Shown here: piece by piece, positions 32,740 to 43,700 of the stretch
Layout: each line of letters starts with the position of its first letter
Position numbering within the stretch: the stretch's first letter is position 1
Source of the DNA: Macropodus opercularis
Lineage: Eukaryota > Chordata > Actinopteri > Anabantiformes > Osphronemidae
Reading direction: 5' to 3'
Assembly: GCA_030770545.1 (NCBI GenBank)
Contig: CM061106.1
Span: 7,803,001-7,867,000 of the forward strand
DNA: 64,000 bases
Program-made: the position numbers and the translations under genes
Notes under the pieces: generated by a model
What the model was told of the DNA's origin: nothing
Seen by the model: the letters and a program-made list of their open reading frames with translations, nothing else
Databases searched by the model: none

Positions 32740-33195
32740 GTACAGAACCATGGCTCAGCCCTGCAGGATGGTGGAGTGGTGTGACAGCCCCTGCAGCTGA
32801 ACGTGGGAAGAACCAAAGTGATGGTGGTGACGTTCTCCAACAGACAGCACATCAGCCAGGAGCACCGGCATCATCATCATCATCTACGATGAGATGGCTC
32901 CAGAATTATTGGACTAGCAGTCAGAGCCCTCTCCACCCTCCACCTTTGACCCCAGGGACTCACTCACGGCCTGGACGCCCCCTCACACCCCCACCCCTTT
33001 ACCCCAACCACCACCCAAGCTCAGCTACCACCCTCCACACTAGAACCCTCTTCAGCCCTAACTCCCACTTCCTCCCATAGACTCATGGACTCTCAGGCTG
33101 ATCATGTGTAATACAGATGCATACAGAGATGTTTTACTATCTGCCTCAAACTTCCCCCTGGGGACAAATAAAGTGTTTTGAACTGAACTGAATTG
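32740..33195 (+). mobile_element. Rex1-like LINE 3' fragment
   Basis: GGTGGAGTGGTGTGACAGCC, then CTGAACGTGGGAAGAACCAA, encodes the VEWCD..LNV.RTK motif of Rex1/CR1-type reverse transcriptases. The piece ends with CCCTGGGGACAAATAAAGTG (33154-33173), a typical tail. Frames are broken. Confidence 0.65.
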
Positions 33196-33962
33196 ACAAA
33201 GGTGATGTCTTCATGTTACAATGGTCAACAAACGTACACAGCAGGTCTTTGTTTAAGAGGTTGAAGCAGAAGCTCCAGGGACACTTCAAACACTTTTGCT
33301 TTATATCCAAATAACTTCAAATAAATAGGTGATGTGTAAAATTAACAGTAGAAACATTTTTATCACACTGGAAGCAGAAAATGAAAAGCAACTGTACAGT
33401 TTGCTGAAACAAAAACAATGCAGGGCTTTAAAATACCCGTCTCTGAAGACAAAGCCTAAGCAGGACGGTTCTACCACAGAGTCAACACTCAACAACAGGG
33501 TGACGAGCTTTGGTTGATCACATTCTCCTGGTAACAGCAGCATCTAAAGGTTGTTAGTCCTCATGATCAGTGGTTCAGGTCCTAAAGCTTTAATGAGCCT
33601 TTTGTCACGTCACTATATAAATAAACTACGTTGAACTGAACCATCTAAAGACTCACCTCACCTACACACATCACAGGACAATCAGCTGTGTTTCCATGGT
33701 AACCATCAGTGACCTCTGACCTTTATGTTAAAGCAAAGCAAGTTTGAGCCATTTGACAGAATATTTGTGTTGAACAGAGTTTATGTCAAATGAATCTGTT
33801 CACATCAGGATAATTCTGATGATTAGTGCGTCTATGCAAATATCTATAAATGTGTCTGATTTACGTCTCACTTCTGAAATGTCACTCGACATTGACAGAC
33901 CCACTGCTGAGACACAAAGCAACACAGAGACATAGAGGTGAACAGACGCTGAACATTGTTCC
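33196..33962. other. Upstream region of the HSP30-like relic
   Basis: No gene is present. CTATAAAT at 33844-33851 lies about 115 bp before the LTR insertion and may be the original TATA box of the HSP30-like gene. 33890-33962 would then be its 5' UTR. Confidence 0.35.
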
Positions 33963-34745
33963 TGTCACGAATATGAATACCAGGTGTGACTAAGAGGGAT
34001 GGAACAGGCTGAACTGACACAGTGATGTTAATTTGGAGCGAGTTTATTGTTGACAGGAAAGAACAGCACAAAAATAGCAGAGTCCAGGCGGACGTGAGTG
34101 CGGGGTTAAACGGGAGGCGCGCCGGTCCGGCTGGTGAATTCCGAGAGAATAAACAAACAAGCAGCGCATCGGGGGCGCCGTAAAGTAGTCCCTGGTGCGG
34201 ATCTTCCGTTAGACTCCGCACTGGCAACAAAACGTTCAACATAGGGAAACCAAGGGTGAACCGAACCGGCTGATGAGTTGCAGGAGAAAACAGGCACGAT
34301 GTCCAGGAAACAGAGCAAGAAAGTACTTGTAGCCGAGCACCGCTTCGTCTCCTGCTCGACAGGAAGTAGCGCCGCTACCAGAGCTCCGAGACTGAAGCGG
34401 TCGAGGAATTTCACTGACCAGGTTGGCGACTAAAGGAGACCGTAAGCGTTGGAGCAAAAAACACTCACGGATGTCGTGGTCGGGGAAACGGTCAGGATTC
34501 GTGGTCCGGCGTCCGGGTATGACGATCGAGGTCGGGAACAGGCAGAGTTCAGGGTCTCAAGTCCGGGAGTGACATTCGACGATCTGACAATGGATGACAC
34601 TGAGAGACGGGCTTAAAAAGGTAGGCAGAGTGACAGGTGCAGCTAATCACGCAGGTGACAGTAATGACCGGGGTGTGGTGAGCTTCTCCACTGGGTGGAG
34701 TCTCGCCCAGTGAAGGTCCGATCGGCAGCCTTGCCGATCGTGACA
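33963..34745 (-). mobile_element. Complete solo LTR with 5-bp target duplication
   Basis: The 783-bp element starts TGTCACGA and ends TCGTGACA (exact inverted termini), flanked on both sides by GTTCC (33958-33962 and 34746-34750). On the minus strand it has a promoter-like TTTTTAAGCCC, a TTGTCAGATCGTCG start region and an AATAAA near the far end, typical of Gypsy-like LTRs. No internal genes remain. It sits in the 5' UTR region of the HSP30-like relic. Confidence 0.9.
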
Positions 34746-34776
34746 GTTCCATCCCAGCACTAAACACACTCTGAAC

Positions 34777-35260
34777 ACGCTGTGCTCTCATGGATTCAGC
34801 TCTGCCCTCAGTCCCTTCATGGACGTCTGCTGTCCTGGACGCAGTCTGTGGCCAGAGGTCAGACCTCTGCTCTACCAGCAGCATCTACTGCACAGAAACC
34901 TCCAGACTTCAACACCAGATCCTGGAGGAGACGGAGCCTTTCCACAGCAGTGTGGCCCTGCAGCCAGTCTCCTACCAGCTGGAGGAAGAGGGACAGACAG
35001 AGCAGCTGTCTGTCAGGCAGGTGGGCAGGAAGCTGACAGAGAAGAAGCAGGAGGACGGGAAAGACTCCTACTCTGCCAGACTGCAGGAGTTCAGACAGGA
35101 GTTGGATCTGCCTGAAGGACTGAACCCTGAAGCCGTCAGCTGCTCCATGGATCCAGACGGGAAGCTCCACATCCAGGCAGCCAAAGAGAGTGTAGAGGAG
35201 GCTGAGAGAGAGGAGCTCAGAGAAAACACACAGAAGCAGCAGCTCACAGCATCAACCTGA
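34777..35260 (+). pseudogene. hsp30-like: HSP30-like small heat-shock protein relic
   Basis: Fish HSP30 proteins are alpha-crystallin-domain chaperones. The frame from 34777 reads CSHGFSSALSPFMD then RSLWPEVRPLLYQQ then HRNLQ, the normal N-terminus, but the expected ATG is ACG at 34777-34779. At about 34908 a deletion shifts to a second frame: LQHQILEETEPF, VALQPVSYQLEEEGQ, LSVRQVGRKL, EKKQEDGK, LQEFRQELDLPEGLNPEAV, ending TGA at 35260. Compared with family members, pieces between residues 45 and 60 and two pieces in the alpha-crystallin domain (after EEGQ and after GRKL) are missing. AATAAA occurs at 35501. Lost start, frameshift and domain deletions make it a pseudogene. Confidence 0.8.
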
Positions 35261-36040
35261 TCACAGTGATGATGGACCAATCACAGCAACGTTTGGTTTG
35301 TAGGAAGGTGAACTCATGTCCTCAGAGGCTTTGACATGTTTGTGTTATATCTGAAGCAGCTTCATTAAATGTGTCTCAGGAAAACTTCCAGTCACTGCTC
35401 CTTGACTTATTTGTTTACTGTGTCCTGATGTGTTTTTTACATTGAAACAGTTGCTGCATAAAGGAAATATGAGCAAACACAGGTTTAGTTTTCTGGGTTT
35501 AATAAAATGCTTCTATTAATGTGTTTCTGTGTGGACACACGTCTGAACATTTTCATTCCACTTATGCTGAATCAACGTGACTGAGATGAGACGATCTGTC
35601 AGCAGACAGAATAGAAATAACATAATCTCTGTCTGGTTGGACTTCATTTGACTTCATGGAGTTTATTTTTATTGTTTTTAAACTTTTACTGAAATAATTT
35701 GCTGAATATTAATCTTTTCATTTTGAACCTTTTTGCTCATTACTGCTGTAAATACCTGCAATAAAGGCATTTTGTAAAGCGGAGTTGTGTGGAGTTTATT
35801 TATTTAAAGTGTGTCTATATGCAACCAAGGAACTGAATGAATGACAAAAAGAGAAAATAAATTACACATGAATTCCCATTTAATGACCTTATTTCAGTAG
35901 GTCTACATTTCAACATTAAGATCAATAAAGACGTCTCCATGTCCTGCAGTTGATCCTAAACAATAACACACATTTCTTGTCTAATTTGCCCAAACGCCGC
36001 TTTTTGTCAACCAGTATGTAGCCTGAGACGCCTTAAGCCA
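35261..36040. other. 3' flank of the HSP30 relic, gene-free
   Basis: AT-rich DNA with polyadenylation signals at 35501-35506 and 35760-35765 in plus orientation, which could have served the HSP30-like gene. Confidence 0.4.
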
Positions 36041-36059
36041 TGTGTGTCATTCGTTTCTA

Positions 36060-36480
36060 ATTCTTTCTTGCTTTGCTGAGCAGTTAAGTGCAACGTTCAA
36101 CTCGGATGCTGGACAGGTGGAGGCTGAAATGATAACATTGCATGAGCTGCACCTCAAAGCCTGCCAGGCTGCACCAGACGTTTGGTGCCTTGTTGACACA
36201 GAGTCCAGTGGTGTCTGCACAGCAGCTATGAAGGCTGCCGACCTATTAGGTTCAACCTGGCTGAGAATCGACATTTTCTGACATAAACTCCATCAAGAAC
36301 AAACACAGAACACGCCTCACTGATGCACATCTGAAAGGCTCACGTTACACAAACCAGACCAGCAACACCAGTCCTCCACTAACTAAGAAACCGATGCCAG
36401 ACGATGGCAGACAGAGGTGGCAACATGGCAGGACCACGGCAAAGCTGGAACCAAATACTAAAGACTGTTCAATTTAAAAG
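36060..36480 (+). pseudogene. hAT transposase C-terminal fragment (ZBED/SCAND3-like)
   Basis: QLSATFNSDAGQVEAEMITL in the first frame is followed by LLGSTWLR, and after a frameshift near 36275 by INSIKNKHRTRLTDAHLKGS. That is the dimerisation-domain signature (GSTY/W...KHR.RLTD.HL) of hAT transposases and their domesticated relatives. The frameshift and lack of upstream domains make it a remnant. Confidence 0.6.
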
Positions 36481-37520
36481 TGTGTTCATGACATGAACAG
36501 TTATAACTTTATTAAAACTGTTGCAGACATGGTCATTAGTTCTAAATGTGAAGATTTACTTCAAAATATGGAAGTGGATTTTTCTAACATTCCATAATTG
36601 ATAACATTTTGAAACATGGTGCAACATAGTTCGTGGTTAGTTAAAGGGTTTGTCAGTGGTGAACATGGGACGTTTTTCCTATGAAATGTAGTGAAAATGT
36701 AACAACTACTGAGATTAATAGAAATAAAGTGCTGAGTATCGATATCTGGTTCCCACCTCATTGTTGATAATTATCGTGATAAATCATTGTGATCAGTGTC
36801 TTCACATAGATGAGTATCATTAATCATTATTATTAATGTATAACTCTGTTATTTCAGAAGAGTGTATCAAACTGGTAGCCCTTCGTACGACTCAGTATCC
36901 ATGAAGTAGCTCTAAGATTCAAAAATGTTGGTGACCCTGCTCTAGAAACTAGACTGAGTAGAGCCTCACATGGAAATGATGGAAATAAACTTGGTCAATC
37001 ACAATAAAACACGTAGTGATTCTCATCAAATTACAATGATATGAGCAGCAACCTGGATAAAACTAAGCCTGGGGATAATTAACATAGCAATAAAAATTAC
37101 ATTAAATAAACACGTGACCAAGAGACAACATTTAATCAGTTTAATGCAGGATGATTAAAATGAGGCAACATATTGACAGAAAACATTAATTTCTAACAGA
37201 ACAGGCAGCTAAACTAAAAGATGAATCACTAGAACCAACTCACAGAATAAATGAACCAGACACAACCACTAAGTGAGGATTGAACTGACCAGAAACGTGT
37301 GAACACAGAAAACACTACACACACGTCACTGACCAAGCAACTGAGTCCAACACATCACCAGTTAAAATGAGCCAGAGAATCAACCTGTGGAGAAACAAGC
37401 CAGTGACATCAGCCCAGAACTAAAGACCTGAGAAACCAGCCTCATCCCAAGAGGCTTCATTCATACGTCTGCATGTTGGTGTTGTTTCAGCTCCACAAGC
37501 CTGTTTTCTGTAAATATCTA
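36481..37520. other. Intergenic, gene-free
   Basis: AT-rich sequence with no supported feature. Confidence 0.4.
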
Positions 37521-37526
37521 TTTATT
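37521..37526 (-). terminator. Polyadenylation signal of the SRCR-Ig gene
   Basis: AATAAA on the minus strand, 176 bp past the stop codon at 37702. Confidence 0.55.
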
Positions 37527-37701
37527 GCTTCTAGTATTAGACGTGTGTTTTATGTCCATATGTCTCATTAATTCACTGCAGCGAAGCCCTTTAATCCAAG
37601 TCAAACCTCCAAAGGCAGACGAGTAAAGAAGCGTGAAGCTAACGAAGCAGACGTCTGGACGACAGCCTCATCATTTAAAGGCAGCGTCAGGACCAAATGA
37701 C

Positions 37702-40700
37702 TCAAACCCCTCTGGACGTGAGGTGAACTCCTTGGAGGTCGTCCTCTGCTCCCCGAGCTCCTTCCCCTTCAGCTACACCAACACCCAGCGGGTAGTTCAC
37801 CAGCTCAATGTCCTCCTGTCTGCTGGGCGTCTGCCCCCTGGTGGCCTGGAGACACATGACAGCACAGAGGTGACTTCCTGCTTCCTGCTCTGCTCCGTCC
37901 AATCAGCACAGAGTGCAGCACAGGTGTTTCAGTACCTGACAGTAGAAGTAAAGGGCAGCGCTGAGCAGCAGCAGAGTCAGAGGCAGGACGACCACTTTGA
38001 GGTGAACCACTGTTGGATCTGATCAAACATGTCCACAGTCATCACGAGTCCAACAGACTAAACACAGACTGGACTGAGCTGACGCTGCTGTTTGATTCTC
38101 AACCCTTTAGCTTCATCACCTCAGGTGTTTACTGTCCTACTGCTCTGTTGTCTCCTCTCCTGCCTGTTTTCCTGTTAATCTTTCTGAAGCTGCAGTTAAA
38201 CAGTCAGAGACATTTAAGGTTCTCAGCTTCAACTTACCTGAGACACTGACAAACAGCCAACAGCTCTCAGAGGAGAAGTTATGGGGAAAATCATATATCT
38301 GATAAACACAGGTGTAGTTTCCCTGGTGGGTGGGCTCTGCAACAGGAAACAGGAAGTGGGCAGAGTGATTGACAGCTGGCTGGGTGTAGGTGTGTTCTGC
38401 ATTAGAGGAGGTGATGGTGAGCTGGAAGGAGCCTCCTGGGTACTGTGTCTGGATGGAGCAGCTGATTGTCAAGCTGGAACCTCTGAATACCTGGAACCCC
38501 TGCTGACGGGCCTGGGAGACCCCGTCCACAGAGGAAACAGAGATGATTGGCTGAAACAGCAGGTCTGTAAACACAAATGATGAAAGGTTTTCTAAGAAAT
38601 TATGTCACTGGTGTGATGTCATTCTGGTGAAGGTCCCTCTAACAAATGTTAGCGATGATGTCACTGATGAGCTCACCTGAGCAGATAAGATTCAGGGTGC
38701 CATAAAGTGAACTGAATGATGTTACACACTCCATCAGAGCAGATCCAGATTCAACACAGTCAGGACGTATCCACCATACTAATCTTTCCGTGGACTCTTC
38801 ACTCCGTCCCACGGAAACAGCAGAACCACAGTCCAGCTGTCTACAGACAACAGCTGCTTTTTTCAGGGTCCAGGAATATCCATCTACTGGTCTCCAGTCT
38901 CCTTTATGTTTCAACTCCAGGTCACCTGCACAGCGACTGTCTCCTCCCACCAACCTGATCTCATCAGGTTCTGAACAGAAAGCAGAGCGTCATCAGTCAA
39001 ACATCATAGTGACCTTCACTAGAACAGAAATGAACCAAATCCAAGCTGCAGCTCCTCGTCTACCTGAGCAGGTGAGTCCAACAGCTTTGCCAGGTGAGCA
39101 GGTGGTTCTAGCTGAGTCTGAGCTTCTACAGTCCAGCAGAGCAGACTCGTGGCCTCCACACTGGAACTCTGTGGACCACGCTGGAGCCTCCACTTCTCCA
39201 TAGAGCCCCCCCTGGAGGGCTGAAGGAGCCCCAGAGCCAAGCTGCCTACAGACCACCTCTGCATCCTGCTGGTCAAAGTCAGCTTCACACACTGAGGACC
39301 AGCGCTGGTTGGACCAGACCTCCAGTCTGCCTGAACACAGACCAGGACCATCCAGCAGCCTGACAGAGTCTGGAGAGAAGAGACAAAGAGAGAAGAGACA
39401 AAGAGAGAAGAGACAGCAGACGCTCAGTGAAGAGATGAAACAAACTGGACTCAGAACCAACATCAGTCCATCAACCACAGCAAAATAACACACTTTAACA
39501 TTTAATACACTGGAACAGTGTGATTATCTGCATGTCTATTTGATGGAGCCATCAGAGAATCTATGATAGAAACGTATGCGTGAATAAATAGCCTGAACCT
39601 GAAGGCTGACAAACATTTCTTGAAGAAAACACTCGATAAAATGCTGAAACTGTTTGCCTGAAGTAGCTATAATATCACATTACGTGAAACATTCCATAAC
39701 AGTGCTGTTCTTCAAAATGTCCCCTTTACAAGAAAGAACATTTTAAAAACCAGTAGGTGCATTGGTTCATCTCAAGGCTCTGAAACAGACGCTCAACAAA
39801 ACCTGGAGATTGAACAGAATGTTTCCACTTCATTAACCATTACTGCTTAACGTTAGAAGTCTGGTAGTAGGAAAAACGTTGCAACAGCTCTCACAGTAAA
39901 ACTCTATTAAACTTAAAGTTTTAGTGAAGAGAAAGCAGAACATTCAACATTATAAGAAGCAGCACAACAACGTGAACTTTTATGAAACGTCAATGATCAG
40001 CAGAAGTCTAACAGATTCCAGTTTGTTCATATTAACAATGAATCTTCATACGCACTAAAACTAGCTGTGGCCTTCTGCAGGTTGGGGCAGATGGCCGACC
40101 ACCCTGAGCCTGGTTCTGATGGAGGCTGGTAAAGGTTGTTATTCTCCACCATTTCCAGTGAGATTTGTTGGCTTTTCTATGTAGTCATATTTTTGAGTTC
40201 AATAAAGGCTTAAACCCACTTTTTGGCAACTTCTGTTGAGAATTAACTCAACTAATAATCCTTTTATTGCTCAGCAAATTTGTCCTTAAAAATTGAATAA
40301 AGTTGAAATTAGTGTTAAACCACTTCACAGCTGCTTACCTAAGCAGGTCAAACCCAGGGTGGAGGAAGAGTAATATGATGTTACACACTCCCTCAGAGCA
40401 GATCCAGACTGAACACAGTTAGGGCTGATCCACCACACAGGTCTGACTGAGGACTCTCCTCTCCATCCTACAGAAACAGCAGAACCACAGTCCAGCTCTC
40501 TACAGACAACAGCTGCTTCCTTCAGGGTCCAGTCAGATCCATCCACTGGTCTCCAGTCTCCTCCATGTTTCAGCTCCAGTTCACCTGCACAGCGACGGTT
40601 TCCTCCCACCAACCTGAACCCATCAGGTTCTGAACAGAAAGCAGAGCGTCATCGGTGAAAGGCAACAGTAAACTGTGATGGTTGATTTTGTGATTCTGTC

Positions 40701-43700
40701 TTTGTCTTCACCTGTTGACGTGTGTTTACCTTCAGCCTGGGCTCCTGCTGAGAAAATCAGAAAACAGACATCAATGTACACATTTACATTTTAATGTGTG
40801 TGTACATTTAGTTTTTTAGCAGAGGGTTTTTGCACTAAACCCAGATCAGGGATTCAATTGGCATTTTCCACATATCCAGTTTGAATTTATTCTTAACTGA
40901 TTTGGCTTTTGTGCAACCAAGTCAAGCCCTGTTTAGTAAGCATAGAGATTTATTCGGTGAACTTCTTCTGGTCCAGAGCAGCTTCACATCCAAGAGAAGT
41001 TAGTTCTAGTGACTAATATTGTATCTTAGATGAATTAATTTGTTCTGCAAATATGTGGCCTCATTTAGTTATTCTGCTTTTAAAAAGGTTTGTTTGTCAT
41101 TGTCATTTGTTCTTATTTATTTATTTCTCTTTCAGTCAAGACATGTCCAGACATGTTTGGAGGCTTTTTCCTTCTGCAGTGTTTATTTAATGAATAACAA
41201 TTCTTCAAAACAGGACGTGGTTGCAGCAGCGCATGGTTAACTCAAACGCTTGTTATCTACCGAAGAAACAGACAATTAGTCTTTCATCATAAAATCCGGA
41301 TCACAATGCAGTGAAGTGTAACAGGGAGGGAAGACGACAATAGCAAGTCAAGATGAGAGTAATGCAACCCTGAGCCGAGGAGAACGGAAGAGGAATGACA
41401 GCTATGCTCATAGATGCAAGTGAGCAGCTCTGCGCTGAAGGAAAAGGTTGAGGCGACAGCCACATAAAACAGTTCATGACTTTCAAGTTTGAGGCATTGG
41501 AGTCACCCAAGGACAGAATCTAGATTCAGCACGACTGACATGACACCAAGTTGTGTGGAAGATTGACTTGATAGACAAAACAAGACAGATTACAAACATG
41601 GCTTCAGGACTCGAACAGGAGACTGTGAACAATGGTGACTATCCAACGAAGGGCATGAGACAACTGAGGGTTTAAATACAGACCATGCGACAACAAGACA
41701 TGAGTCGAAGTAATAAACAATCAAGCAAACGACATAGAGGACAAACAAAGCTGATGTAAACGTCTCAAAATAATCCACCAAGACCAGAAGTTAAACTAAA
41801 GACTAAGGTAGACATAGATTTCAAAATAAAGTGCAGAAACAAAGCTGAAAGCTTCCAAACATGAGGTTTGTTTACAAGGACCAATTTTAATAAGATAAAT
41901 TAATATAAACTGATCAAATGATAAATTTGGTTAAATAAATACATTAACTTGTGGTATGAAAAATTGAAACACATTTAATAACTTTAAGGCAAATTAAATG
42001 TGAACTGTGGCTTTTCCTGTGTCAAATATATACTGATGATCACCTGAAAAGCTTTTATTGCAGAGGCTACAACTGTTTAGTGCTTTTTCCCTTTCTTTAA
42101 TTCTAGTAGCCTTATTTGTCTTTTCACAAATTGTATGTTTGACTTCTTGATATATAATAAGAGTTTAATCCATGTTTAATCAGTGATTCTGTGATCGATA
42201 CATGTGGCCTGTTAAACAACACTGTTAAACATCCCAAATCTACAGCAGGATGAATTTAGTAGAACAGGTCAAACCAGGACGTTTCACTGATCGCACGGAC
42301 GGTGGCCAAGCTGTCGTCTTTGCTGGAGAACGACTCCCACCCCCTGCATGAAGCAGCGTCATCTCTAAGCAGCTCCTTCAGTGACAGACTGTTACACCCT
42401 AAGAGTCTGAAGGAGCCACATCCAAGGTCTTTTCTCCTGCTGCTGTAGAATATTATGTTACTACTACGAGTTTATTGAACCAACTGACAACAGTGATAAG
42501 ATAAAATAAGATAAAATAATCATTTATCCTTTATTAACAACTCGTTGGGGAAATTGAATTTTTACAGCAAGTACAGATAATAGGCAGAAATGTGCAAGAT
42601 TTTAAGATTTACTTACAATGTTTACAAATAGTGTGTAAAGTATAGCTCCTAGAATGATTGGTTGTAAAGTCTAACATGTCTAGCGTGCGTAGTCTAGGAA
42701 CCTGAACCACACAGGAGGTCTTCCAGAAAACAGGGAACGTCTCCAGACTCAGGCTCAGGTTAAAGATTCAATTCAATGTAACTTTATTTATATAGCGCCA
42801 ATTCACAACATCAGTTACCTCAAGGCACTTTACAAGTAAGGTTTAAGACCTGACACAACTAAACCCAACAATTCCCACATAGAGCAGCTTTTAATTGTAG
42901 CCAATCAATGAATTGTACATTTAAATAGCAACAGTGGAGGAAAAACTCCCTCTATAGAGGAAGAAACCTCCAGCAGACCCAGGCTCAGTGTGGGAGAACA
43001 TCTGCCTTGACCGGTTGGGGTGAGGGGATAGAGAAGAGAGAAAAGGACACAACAACAAAACAAGCAGCAACAGACACAGGCAGGATGGTTGGACCAGCAA
43101 CTGAACACTGGAGACACACGACTCTGAGTCTGATGATACCTGGAGATGAGAATAGAGAGAGACAGAAAGAGAGAAACACAACTAGGAGAGAAAAGGGACA
43201 AAGTTAGTCACATGTGGACATGGAGGCATGTTAGTGGATAGAAGAAACCGAAAAGAGCTCAGTGAATGAAGGACGTCCCCCAGCATCTAAGTCTATAGCA
43301 GCTTAACTAAGAGATGGTTCAGAGTAACCAGAACCATCTCTAACTATACACTTTGTCAAAAAGAAAGGTTTTAAGCCTAGTTTTAAACTAGAGAGGGTGT
43401 CTGCGTTGTAGGAGAAATGTGATCTCTCTTCCTAAGTCCAGTCAGACTCTGGCTGCAGCATTTTGAATTAACTGGATTTTGAATAGCCTAGAGGTAACAA
43501 ATGCATGGATTCACTTTTCAGCATCACTCTGTGAGAGGATGCTCCTCATTTTAGCAATATTCCTCAGGTGGAAGTAGGCAGTTCTAGAGATTTCTTTAAT
43601 ATATGATGTAAAGGAGAGATCTTGGTCCAAATGACACCAAGGTTCCTACAGTAGAACTTGAAGCTAACGTTATGTCATCCAGAGTAACAATCTGATTCAA

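Noticed and set aside
32676..33080. 134-codon plus-strand ORF
   Set aside because: It crosses a Rex1-like LINE fragment out of its reading frame and then low-complexity Pro/His/Thr sequence.
39019..39351. Alternative-frame ORFs over the SRCR exons
   Set aside because: They are shadows. The SRCR frame has correct cysteines and phase 1-1 borders.
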